Shown here one piece after another: positions 1 through 7,024 of a DNA stretch of 13,227 nt. The notes beneath the pieces were generated by a model. That model was not told where the DNA came from, searched no databases, and was given only the letters and a program-made list of their open reading frames with translations. Source of the DNA: Vicinamibacteria bacterium (lineage in GTDB: Bacteria > Acidobacteriota > Vicinamibacteria > Fen-336 > JAGNNV01); NCBI GenBank assembly GCA_016650185.1, contig JAENWE010000106.1, positions 1 through 13,227 on the forward strand, in the 5' to 3' direction. The first letter of the stretch is position 1, and each line of letters starts with the position of its first letter. A program made the position numbers and the translations under genes.

Positions 1-1692
1 CGGGTTCGCGCGCCTCTCGACGGCGCGGTTCACATCCTGGCCCACAACGCGGCGCCCCAAGACTATGGGCCGATGGTGATCCTGAAACACCTGACCGGCG
101 ACGGCCACCCGTTCTTCACCCTCTACGGTCATCTCAGCGAAAACACGCTCACCGGCCTCAAGGAGGGGCAGATGGTAAGGGCGGGTGAGGAGATTGCCCG
201 CGTGGGCTCGCCGCCCTCGAATGGTGACTGGGCCCCCCATCTGCACTTCCAGATCATTCTCGACTTGCTCGAGCTCGGGAGGGACTTCCCGGGCGTTTGC
301 CGCGACTCGGAACGGGAGTTGTGGAAGGCGCTCTGCCCCAATCCGAATCTCATTCTCGGGATTCCCGCCGCGGGGCTTGGCGAGTCGACTCCGAACGCCG
401 CTTCGACTCTTCAAAAACGCCGGCGGGTTCTCGGCGGCAGCCTGAGCGTGTCCTATGAGCGTCCGCTCAAGATCGTTCGCGGCTTCGGGGTCTGGCTCTA
501 TGACGAAACCGGGCGGGCGTTCCTCGACATGTACAACAACGTACCCCTGGTTGGACACAGCCATCCGCGCGTGGTGCGCGCGATTCAGGCGCAGATCGGC
601 TTGCTGAACACCAACACCCGGTACCTCCACGACAACGTCGTGCGCTATGCCGAGCGTCTCACCGCCCTAATGCCAGAGCCTCTCCGCGTCTGCTTCTTTT
701 TGAACTCAGGCAGTGAGGCGAATGACCTGGCCCTTCGGATGGCGCGGACCCACACGAAGCGCGAAGACATCATCGTTCTCGAGAACGCTTATCACGGCCA
801 CACCGCCTCCCTCGTCGATGTGAGTCCGTACAAGTTCGACGGCCCGGGGGGGGCGGGCCGCAAGCCTTTCGTCCACGTGGCTCCCATGCCCGACGACTAC
901 CGCGGTCGCCATCGACGCGACGATCCCGAGGCGGGGCCGAAGTACGGCCGCTCGGTTGGGGATGTGGTGAAACGACTGGTTCAGGCCCGAACGCCGCCGG
1001 CTGCGTTCATCGCCGAAACACTGCCGAGCGTGGGTGGGCAGATCGTCCCCCCGCCCGGATATCTCGCCGAGGCCTACTTTCATGTCCGCACGGCCGGCGG
1101 GCTTTGCATCGCCGATGAGGTTCAGGTGGGGTTCGGACGCCTGGGAACGCACTACTGGGGCTTCGAGACGCAGGGCGTGGTGCCGGACATGGTCATCCTC
1201 GGAAAACCCATCGGCAACGGCTTCCCGCTCGCCGCCCTGATCACCACCGATGCTATCGCGCGGTCCTTCGACAACGGCATGGAGTTCTTCTCAACCTTTG
1301 GCGGCAACCCCGTGGCCTGCGCGGCCGGCCTCGCCGTCCTCGACGCGCTGCGGGACGAGGGGTTGCCGCGAAACGCGCTCGAGGTGGGCCATCACCTCAT
1401 GGCCGGCTTCCGTGGCCTGATGTCAAAACACGCGCTGATCGGTGATGTCCGCGGTTCGGGCTTGTTTATCGGCGTCGAGCTCGTCCGTGACCGCGAGAGC
1501 CGCGAGCCTGCGCCCGCTCAAGCCAGGTACGTGGTCAATCGTTTGCGCGAAGAGGGCGTCCTCACCGGCACGGATGGACCGCATGAGAATGTCATCAAGT
1601 TGCGCCCGCCCCTGGTTCTTTCGACTCAGGATGCGAATCTTTTCCTTGGCATCTTCGACGACGTCCTTTCCGAGGACCGCGCGCGACCCTGA
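1..1692 (+). CDS. M23 peptidase-like domain fused to class-III PLP phospho-lyase (5' partial)
   Basis: The reading frame is open from base 1, so the N-terminus lies outside the window; 563 residues are visible. The ATG at 73 falls inside the M23 fold and is not the true start. Residues 1-95 show an M23 core: RAPLDGAV, LYGHL (His44) and PHLHF (His80, His82); the first zinc-binding motif would lie upstream. From about residue 144 there is a complete class-III aminotransferase fold: NSGSEANDLALR, AYHGH, ADEVQVGFGR, and the PLP lysine in GKPIGNG (Lys402). LNTNTRYLHDN, SPYKF, HVAP.PDDYRG and GGQI.PP.GY match what I recall of human ETNPPL and PHYKPL, which are phospho-lyases rather than transaminases. 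The likely reaction is elimination of phosphate and ammonia from phosphoethanolamine or 5-phosphohydroxylysine. Bacterial relatives are often fused to an APH-type kinase, which may lie upstream. The domain family is firm; the substrate is inferred. Confidence 0.88.
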   Translation, partial: RVRAPLDGAVHILAHNAAPQDYGPMVILKHLTGDGHPFFTLYGHLSENTLTGLKEGQMVRAGEEIARVGSPPSNGDWAPHLHFQIILDLLELGRDFPGVCRDSERELWKALCPNPNLILGIPAAGLGESTPNAASTLQKRRRVLGGSLSVSYERPLKIVRGFGVWLYDETGRAFLDMYNNVPLVGHSHPRVVRAIQAQIGLLNTNTRYLHDNVVRYAERLTALMPEPLRVCFFLNSGSEANDLALRMARTHTKREDIIVLENAYHGHTASLVDVSPYKFDGPGGAGRKPFVHVAPMPDDYRGRHRRDDPEAGPKYGRSVGDVVKRLVQARTPPAAFIAETLPSVGGQIVPPPGYLAEAYFHVRTAGGLCIADEVQVGFGRLGTHYWGFETQGVVPDMVILGKPIGNGFPLAALITTDAIARSFDNGMEFFSTFGGNPVACAAGLAVLDALRDEGLPRNALEVGHHLMAGFRGLMSKHALIGDVRGSGLFIGVELVRDRESREPAPAQARYVVNRLREEGVLTGTDGPHENVIKLRPPLVLSTQDANLFLGIFDDVLSEDRARP

Positions 1693-1787
1693 TAAAAGCC
1701 AGAGCCTGCAATCGAGCCAATTCGACGGCGAAAGGAGCAGCCGGCAACTCACCAGCTCGAAGGGCCCCCGGCGAAACGGACCGTATC

Positions 1788-3008
1788 TCAGCCCTCGTTT
1801 TTGAAGCCGCGTCGCACCCGCTCCCGCCATTTGGCGGCCCACGGGAAAATGGCCTCCGGAGGCATGGCCCGTCCGATGAAATAGCCCTGCGCGGTTTCAC
1901 AATCGCTGGCGAGAACGAAATCCCAGTCGTTCCTGTCCTCGACCCCTTCCGCGACGGAAGTCATCTTGAGTTGCTTTGCAAGTCCCAGACAGGTCTGGTA
2001 CATGGTGCGCACGGTCTGGTCGGAACTGCCGCGATGGACGAAGGACCGATCGATCTTGAGTTCGCTGAAGGGAATGTCCTGAAGCTGAGTCAAGGACGAG
2101 TAACCCGTGCCGAAGTCGTCGATGGAAAGCTGGAACCGCATGAGGTGCAGACGGGTGAGCACTTCAAGAGGAGCACGAAGGTCTTGCATCAGGCGGCTTT
2201 CGGTGACTTCGACGATGACGTCCTTGGGGGGAACGCCGGCGCGGGTGGCCTGCTCGTGGGCAAATCCGGCGAAGTCGAGGGAGGAGAGGGCATCAACGGA
2301 GACGTTCACCGCCATCTTTACCGACAACCCTCCGGCCCGCCAGACCGCGGACTGTGACATGGCGGTTGAGAACACGAAGCGGGTCAGCGGATAGATCAGG
2401 CCGTTGGCCTCGGCCACGCTCACGAACTGCTGGGGGACCACCAGTCCGTCCTTGGGGTGACGCCAGCGCACCAGGGCCTCGACCCCCACGAATTCTCCGG
2501 TCTGGATAGCCACCTTGGGCTCGTAGTGAACCGTGAGTTCACCGCCTTCCACCCCCTGGCGCACCGCCTCGGGTGAATACATTTTTTTCCACGCGATCTC
2601 AAAGGTACCGGCGGGCGGGCGCCACCTCCTGAGGAGAGTCGCGAGTTTGTCCTCCTCGACCGGCTTGCTCAAGTGTCCGAGGACTCTGATCTGATGGGCC
2701 TCGGCAAGTTTTTCGACGGTCCGTTGAACCCGTTCCTCTTCGCCGGTGACCAGAATCAGTCGGCCGCCGAACTTCCGGTCCACGAGTCGGCGGATGAACT
2801 CGATGCCGTCCATGGCCGGCATGCTCAGGTCGAGCAGGATGAGATCAGGGGGCAGCGGACCCGCATCCATCTTCTCGAGGGCGTCCTGGCCGCTCTGGGA
2901 GGTGCTGACCTGACTGAATCCGAGGTGCGACAGCATCTGGGCATGGAGCTTGAGCATGAGCAACTCGTCGTCGAGCACGAGGATGCGGAGTTCAGTGTTT
3001 TCAGCCAT
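1788..3008 (-). CDS. REC-EAL response regulator, predicted c-di-GMP phosphodiesterase (RocR-like)
   Basis: This 406-residue cytoplasmic protein pairs an N-terminal receiver (about residues 7-125) with a C-terminal EAL domain (about 145-395). The receiver has the acidic pair Asp13/Asp14, phospho-acceptor Asp60 in LLDLSMP, Thr88 and Lys115 (SKP), so it should be phosphorylated by a histidine kinase. The EAL domain keeps the catalytic set: EAL at 177-179, the Asn of NVS, the Glu of EVTES, loop-6 motif DDFGTGYSS, the Lys of KIDRSF, the Glu of VAEGVED and QGY. It should therefore hydrolyse c-di-GMP to pGpG. One oddity is HYEPK at 161-165, where most EAL proteins have a Gln (YQPK). Architecture and length resemble Pseudomonas RocR. 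No kinase is adjacent. It follows the M20 peptidase gene on the same strand after a 111-base gap and converges on the PLP enzyme gene. There is no clear Shine-Dalgarno before the ATG. Confidence 0.93.
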   Translation of the reverse strand: MAENTELRILVLDDELLMLKLHAQMLSHLGFSQVSTSQSGQDALEKMDAGPLPPDLILLDLSMPAMDGIEFIRRLVDRKFGGRLILVTGEEERVQRTVEKLAEAHQIRVLGHLSKPVEEDKLATLLRRWRPPAGTFEIAWKKMYSPEAVRQGVEGGELTVHYEPKVAIQTGEFVGVEALVRWRHPKDGLVVPQQFVSVAEANGLIYPLTRFVFSTAMSQSAVWRAGGLSVKMAVNVSVDALSSLDFAGFAHEQATRAGVPPKDVIVEVTESRLMQDLRAPLEVLTRLHLMRFQLSIDDFGTGYSSLTQLQDIPFSELKIDRSFVHRGSSDQTVRTMYQTCLGLAKQLKMTSVAEGVEDRNDWDFVLASDCETAQGYFIGRAMPPEAIFPWAAKWRERVRRGFKNEG

Positions 3009-3119
3009 GGATTATCTCGACGTTACAGTTCTACCGCATGGCCGAGGCCCCCGCAGATGCTCGAGGGGAGAACAAAAAGTCGCGCCCGCATTCTAGTTCA
3101 ACCCCGCAGGAGGGGTCGT

Positions 3120-4619
3120 TCAGTTCTCGATCTGCATCGCCGCCGCGATGATTCCCACCGACCTAAAGAAGTGACCCAAGCGTACGTTCTCGTTCTCGCC
3201 ATGCTGGTTGTTGTCGAAGTTCACCGTGGGCACCGACACCGCGGGGAAGCCCAGGGCGTCGATGAAGGGGGCGATGGGAACGGTGCCGCCGCTGGTCCGA
3301 ATGCGGATCGGATCGACCCCGAAGGCGTTCCTCAAGGCCCTGGTGAGCTTCACTGCGTTGGGGTCGCCCGGGTCGGTTCGATAGGCGTTGGTTTCCCCGC
3401 TGAAATCCACCCGCACCGTCCTTCGATGAGACAGCCGCTCGGCCTCGGTCGCGTCGCGCTCTTGAACCACGAAGTAGCCCTGCGATTCGATGTGTTTCAG
3501 GAGTTTCGCTTCAATGTCCCTTGCCGCGCTCTCCTTCACCAGCCGGAGATCGATCGCGGCAGTCGCCGAGTCGGGGATGATGGTGCGCGCCAGCGCGCCG
3601 ACGTAGGAACTGGAGAGACCCCGCACATTGAGAGATGGATATTGAAGCGCCTCCTGCAAAGACGCGCCGACCTTGTCGACCGACCCGATCGAGAACAGCT
3701 GGATCAGCGCTGCCTCGTCGTCAGGCACCGACGCGAGCGCTTTGCGGTCTTCCTCCGAAAACGTGATTCCGTCGTAGTAGCCCGCCACTTTGACCCGACC
3801 GTCCTCATCCTTCATGGAGGCGAGAAGCTGAGCCAGGCGCATGCCAGGATTCGGGACCCAGTTTCCGTAGTGGCCGGAATGCAGACCCATTTTCGGGCCG
3901 TAGACCGTGATCGCGGCGGTGACAATGCCTCGCGCGCCGAAGACCAGGGTGGGGCGCAGGGTTGGGTGAATCGGTCCGTCGAGAATCAACATCAGATCGG
4001 CCGCGAGCTTGTCGCGGTACAAGGAGATGGCGGGGACCAGGCTCGGCGAACCGGCTTCTTCCTCGCCGTCCAGAATGACCTTGATGTTCCAGGTCGGCAT
4101 GGTCTTTGTCGCCTTCATGGCATCGATGGCGGCGAGGATGGCGATAATGGGAGACGTGTCATCCGACGCGGATCGACCGTAGATCCGCCAGTCATCCTCA
4201 TAGCGGTCCAGCGCGCCGAGCCCCGATATCTCCTGGGCCCCGTCGTCCATCTTGCCGTTCCGGAGGATGGGTTTGAACGGGCTCTCCTGCTTCCAGCCAG
4301 ATGGGTCGACGGGCTGGCCGTCGTAGTGGGCGTAGAGAAGCAGGGTGCGGCTCGCGTCCGCCGCCCCCATCCGGGCGAACACCAGAGGATTCCCGGCCGT
4401 TTCCAGAATCTCCACTTCGAACCCCCGGGCGGCGAAGCGACCGCGGAGAAACTCCGCTTTGCGACGGATGTTCGGCCGGTCGGCGGCTACGTCCGGAATC
4501 GACAGGGCCTCGACCAGTTCTCGAACGATCTGACCCTGATGGGCCCTCGCGTAAGCCTCAGCGGGATGGGGCGGGGCCGCCGCCGCGCTCAGCATCAGAG
4601 AAAGAAAAAATGGGCTCAA
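3120..4619 (-). CDS. Secreted M20-family zinc metallopeptidase
   Basis: This 499-residue protein belongs to the M20/M25/M40 group (dipeptidases, carboxypeptidases and deacylases with two zinc ions). Visible landmarks are AHYDG with metal ligand His98 and the catalytic-loop Asp100, SASDD with bridging Asp153, DGEEEAG with Glu186/Glu187, ILDGP with Asp214, the dimerisation-domain motif LHSGH (His247), SGGT, and late ligand His473 in NQHGEN. Where many relatives have SDDKG or SDDKA, this one has SDDTS. The first 15 or so residues are hydrophobic and end in AAAAP, suggesting export, though the n-region lacks a basic residue. The start is TTG: no ATG or GTG lies between it and the upstream in-frame stop, and AGGAG sits 5 nt before it. 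It is divergent from the DUF1844 gene. The substrate is unknown; a role in peptide scavenging in the periplasm is inferred. Confidence 0.9.
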   Translation of the reverse strand: MSPFFLSLMLSAAAAPPHPAEAYARAHQGQIVRELVEALSIPDVAADRPNIRRKAEFLRGRFAARGFEVEILETAGNPLVFARMGAADASRTLLLYAHYDGQPVDPSGWKQESPFKPILRNGKMDDGAQEISGLGALDRYEDDWRIYGRSASDDTSPIIAILAAIDAMKATKTMPTWNIKVILDGEEEAGSPSLVPAISLYRDKLAADLMLILDGPIHPTLRPTLVFGARGIVTAAITVYGPKMGLHSGHYGNWVPNPGMRLAQLLASMKDEDGRVKVAGYYDGITFSEEDRKALASVPDDEAALIQLFSIGSVDKVGASLQEALQYPSLNVRGLSSSYVGALARTIIPDSATAAIDLRLVKESAARDIEAKLLKHIESQGYFVVQERDATEAERLSHRRTVRVDFSGETNAYRTDPGDPNAVKLTRALRNAFGVDPIRIRTSGGTVPIAPFIDALGFPAVSVPTVNFDNNQHGENENVRLGHFFRSVGIIAAAMQIEN

Positions 4620-4748
4620 GGTCGCTCCTGTTCGCGGAATTCGACGCCAAACGTGGCGCCGTGGCTAGATTAGCGTAGCGCACCCCCTTCGGATTATGGG
4701 GATTCCGCGTTCCTTCTCGGTCGGCGCTGGTGTACGATCGGCAAACTT
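4620..4748. promoter_or_regulatory. Divergent intergenic region, likely promoters for both flanking transcription units
   Basis: These 129 bases separate the leftward M20 gene from the rightward eight-gene cluster, so at least two promoters should lie here or nearby. I find no convincing sigma70 pair. TACGAT near 4733 lies 17 nt after TTCCTT, but the latter is a poor -35 box. CATAAT on the minus strand lacks a partner. A short imperfect palindrome lies at 4645-4658. Confidence 0.35.
4625..4629 (-). promoter_or_regulatory. Shine-Dalgarno AGGAG that fixes the TTG start of the M20 peptidase
   Basis: Read on the minus strand, AGGAG is followed by 5 nt (CGACC) and then TTG. No ATG or GTG occurs in frame between this site and the upstream stop codon at 4665-4667, so the ribosome-binding site supports the rare start codon. 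Confidence 0.7.
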
Positions 4749-5129
4749 ATGGACGAGGCCGAACCCAACCTGAAAGTGACGGACCGCCGCCACTTCACGG
4801 CCGACGGTGAATTAAGGGGAGATGCTCCATCCCCATCCGCATCCCCGGCTGTGGAAGCCGAAGGCCATACGGCCGCCGCCCCAGACGCCTCCGAGGCGCC
4901 TCCCGTAAATTTCTCATCCTTCATCATCTCGCTTGCTACCCAGGCCGCTGATTTCATCAGCGGAGAACAAAAGAACCTGGGCGCGGCCCGACAGGTGATC
5001 AGCGCCATTGAAATGCTCAAGGACAAGACCGAAGGTCGGCGAACGGAGGACGAATCGAGAATCGTGGACGGCATCCTCTTTGATCTACGCCTCGCCTTCG
5101 TGGGATCAGCGAAAGGATCCAAGAGTTGA
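4749..5129 (+). CDS. DUF1844 family protein
   Basis: This is a 126-residue soluble protein. The first 50 residues are acidic, rich in Ala, Pro and Ser, and probably disordered. Residues from about 53 onward match my recollection of DUF1844: VNFSSFIISLATQAADF, then AARQVISAIEMLKDKTEGR, then DESRIVDGILFDLRLAFV, the usual 'SLatQA ... ID.L..L..KT.G...eE...l...L.dLR..yv' pattern. No biochemical function is known to me for this family, which is common in Acidobacteria, Planctomycetes and deltaproteobacterial lineages. It is the first gene of the rightward cluster. Its TGA overlaps the ATG of the next gene (TGATG), so the two are probably translationally coupled. Confidence 0.88.
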   Translation: MDEAEPNLKVTDRRHFTADGELRGDAPSPSASPAVEAEGHTAAAPDASEAPPVNFSSFIISLATQAADFISGEQKNLGAARQVISAIEMLKDKTEGRRTEDESRIVDGILFDLRLAFVGSAKGSKS

Positions 5130-7021
5130 TGGATTTTCTGCTCGGGTCCGTCCTGTCGTCCCTCGTTCTCGCCCAGGCGCCGACAGTTTCTCCGGCGCCG
5201 GTCGCGGAGCCGCCGGCGGTCGCCCAGTCGTCGGCGCCGGTGTTGCGGACGCCCACGGACGCCTTCGGTCCCGATCTCAAAGCATGGCTCGACGCCACCA
5301 AGATTAAGGATCAGGACTCGGCCGCCCGAGCGCTCCTCGGGCTCCAGCGCCTTCGAGCGGAGAGGAATCTGGTCACCGTCGAGGACGTGGCCGGGGTCAT
5401 CTCTGGAAGAGCCGAGGTTCGAGCGAGTGAGGGAACGAAGGCCGACGCCCTGGATTCTTTCAACGCCGCTTCGTCGTTCGCTCCCGACTCCGCCTCCGAG
5501 CTGGGTCGCAAGGCCCAAGCTTCCGGCAAGGTCGGGGAATCCTGGAGCGCGGTCGGAATGGCCTGGGACAACCCGCTCGAGCACGGCAGACTCTGGTCGA
5601 CCCTGCTCCTCGGCGTCCTGATCGTGGGCGCCTTGTTCGCCTCCGGTTTCTCGCTCGCCATCCTCCTTCGCTATTCCGCGGTTTTCAGCCATGACGTTGC
5701 CGAGGGCCTTCCCGGCGCCTTGAAGCCGCTGGCCCTCTTCATGGCCGTGCTTTTCCTGGCTTTGCCGCTCGCGGGCTTTTTGGGCTGGGGCTATTTGCCT
5801 TTTTGGTGGGTGGCCCTGTTCTTCATCTTCCAGTCCAAGGCCGAGAAGGCGGTGTCGGTCGTCATTCTGGTCGCACTGGCTCTGTCCAGCATGGCCATAC
5901 CGATGATCACCCACCAACGGACCATAGCCGCGTCCCAGGCGGCGAGACCCCTCTATCTGGTGACCCATGGCGGCACTTCGGCGGAGGCCGAGGCGCTGGT
6001 GTGGGACCGCCTCGGCGCGGACCCCACCAACATGGATTGGTCGCTCCTCTCCACCAGTCTCGCCCGTCGCGCCGGTCGATTCGATGAGGCTTCCGCCGTG
6101 CTTCTCACCCGGGCCAGCGCCGATCCGCGGTTTGCCCATAACGCCGCGGGTTTCGACTTCATGAGCGGGAATTTCGAGGGAGCGAGCCTGGGGTTCTCCC
6201 AGGCCAGCGAGGCCTCGCTTTCCCCGCGAGACCGGGCGACTGCGTTCTACAATCTTTCCCTCGCCCAGGCGAATACTTTGCACTTCGACGAGAGTAAGGC
6301 ATCGCGGAAGAAAGGCGAGGCTCTCGATGGCGCCCTGCTCGCTCGCTTCGACCGGTTTTTTGCCTTTGATCGAGAGGGGTCGAGTCTTCAGGCCCCGCCC
6401 GACATCGTTCCCGAGGCCTCGCGCATACTAGGGTCGGCGATTCCTGTTTTCAGGTTCAGCGCCGACAACGTTGGAAGTCGGCTCATGTTCATCGCGTTGG
6501 CCCTGCTCCTCTTCATTCCCGGGATGGTGAAGGTTCGCGGGACGCAGAGCTTCTCCAAGCAGTGCCCCAAGTGTGGAACCACTTTTTGCTGGCTATGCCA
6601 GACGCGTTCGACCTCTCAGGACGTCTGCTCCCAGTGCCACCATCTTTTCGTGGTGAAGCGGGGGATTCCTCCGGCTGCCCGGATAGCCAAGGGCGAAGAG
6701 ATCGCCCGCTACACCGCCACCCGCTCTCTGCTGCATCGCATCTCTTCGCTCCTCGCCCCCGGCGCCGGGCATCTCTCGGTTGGACATTTCAATCTGGGGC
6801 TTCCGGTGCTGCTGGTTTGGGCCTTTTCCGCGGGCTCATGGCTCACCGTCCAATTCCTCGCCCCGAACCTGGTATCGGGAGGGCCGCTCGGTCCCATGCT
6901 GAAGATCGGGTTTGGCCTTCTGGCCTTCATCGCCTATCTGATCGCCCAGGTCGTGAAGCCTCGCCCGCCCGTGGTCGCCACCGTTCCGCGCCGCAACCCA
7001 AGAGAGGAGCAAGCGGCCTAG
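5129..7021 (+). CDS. Polytopic membrane protein with TPR-like region and zinc-ribbon-like Cys cluster
   Basis: This 630-residue protein is not assignable to a named family by eye. The N-terminus (about 1-18, ending VLAQA) looks like a signal peptide, followed by a Pro/Ala-rich stretch and a helical region. Membrane segments are seen near 154-180, 197-218, 221-236 and 240-262. Residues about 280-445 contain TPR-like helical pairs (SLARRAGRFDEASAVLL; AFYNLSLAQANTLHFDES). A further membrane helix at about 451-470 is followed by CPKC (479/482), CWLC (487/490) and CSQCHH (500/503), a probable zinc-binding module. Two more membrane helices (about 555-575, 590-612) and a basic tail close the protein. 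Counting helices from an exported N-terminus puts the TPR region in the periplasm and the Cys cluster and basic tail in the cytoplasm, in line with positive-inside flanks. The ATG is chosen over the TTG one codon upstream because it forms the TGATG overlap. It ends 3 nt before the DUF4388 gene. Confidence 0.8.
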   Translation: MDFLLGSVLSSLVLAQAPTVSPAPVAEPPAVAQSSAPVLRTPTDAFGPDLKAWLDATKIKDQDSAARALLGLQRLRAERNLVTVEDVAGVISGRAEVRASEGTKADALDSFNAASSFAPDSASELGRKAQASGKVGESWSAVGMAWDNPLEHGRLWSTLLLGVLIVGALFASGFSLAILLRYSAVFSHDVAEGLPGALKPLALFMAVLFLALPLAGFLGWGYLPFWWVALFFIFQSKAEKAVSVVILVALALSSMAIPMITHQRTIAASQAARPLYLVTHGGTSAEAEALVWDRLGADPTNMDWSLLSTSLARRAGRFDEASAVLLTRASADPRFAHNAAGFDFMSGNFEGASLGFSQASEASLSPRDRATAFYNLSLAQANTLHFDESKASRKKGEALDGALLARFDRFFAFDREGSSLQAPPDIVPEASRILGSAIPVFRFSADNVGSRLMFIALALLLFIPGMVKVRGTQSFSKQCPKCGTTFCWLCQTRSTSQDVCSQCHHLFVVKRGIPPAARIAKGEEIARYTATRSLLHRISSLLAPGAGHLSVGHFNLGLPVLLVWAFSAGSWLTVQFLAPNLVSGGPLGPMLKIGFGLLAFIAYLIAQVVKPRPPVVATVPRRNPREEQAA

Positions 7022-7024
7022 GCT

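Noticed and set aside
1693..1787. Bidirectional terminator between the converging PLP enzyme and REC-EAL genes
   Set aside because: No stable stem followed by a T run is visible on either strand; only short GC palindromes such as GGGCCC.
3009..3119. Promoter or terminator between the M20 and REC-EAL genes
   Set aside because: GATAAT on the minus strand ends 2 nt before the ATG, too close to act as a -10 box. The ACCCC/GGGGT hairpin near the M20 stop has no U tract.
2673..4673. Very long open frame (666 codons) on the + strand opposite the M20 peptidase
   Set aside because: It is antisense to a clear M20 gene and the start of the REC-EAL gene, is rich in Arg, His, Gly and Asp as expected for a GC-rich antisense frame, and shows no domain.
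4694..6283. Long minus-strand open frame (529 codons) opposite DUF1844 and the membrane protein
   Set aside because: Low-complexity Arg/Gly/Glu composition with no recognisable motif, opposite two coding genes with credible protein features.
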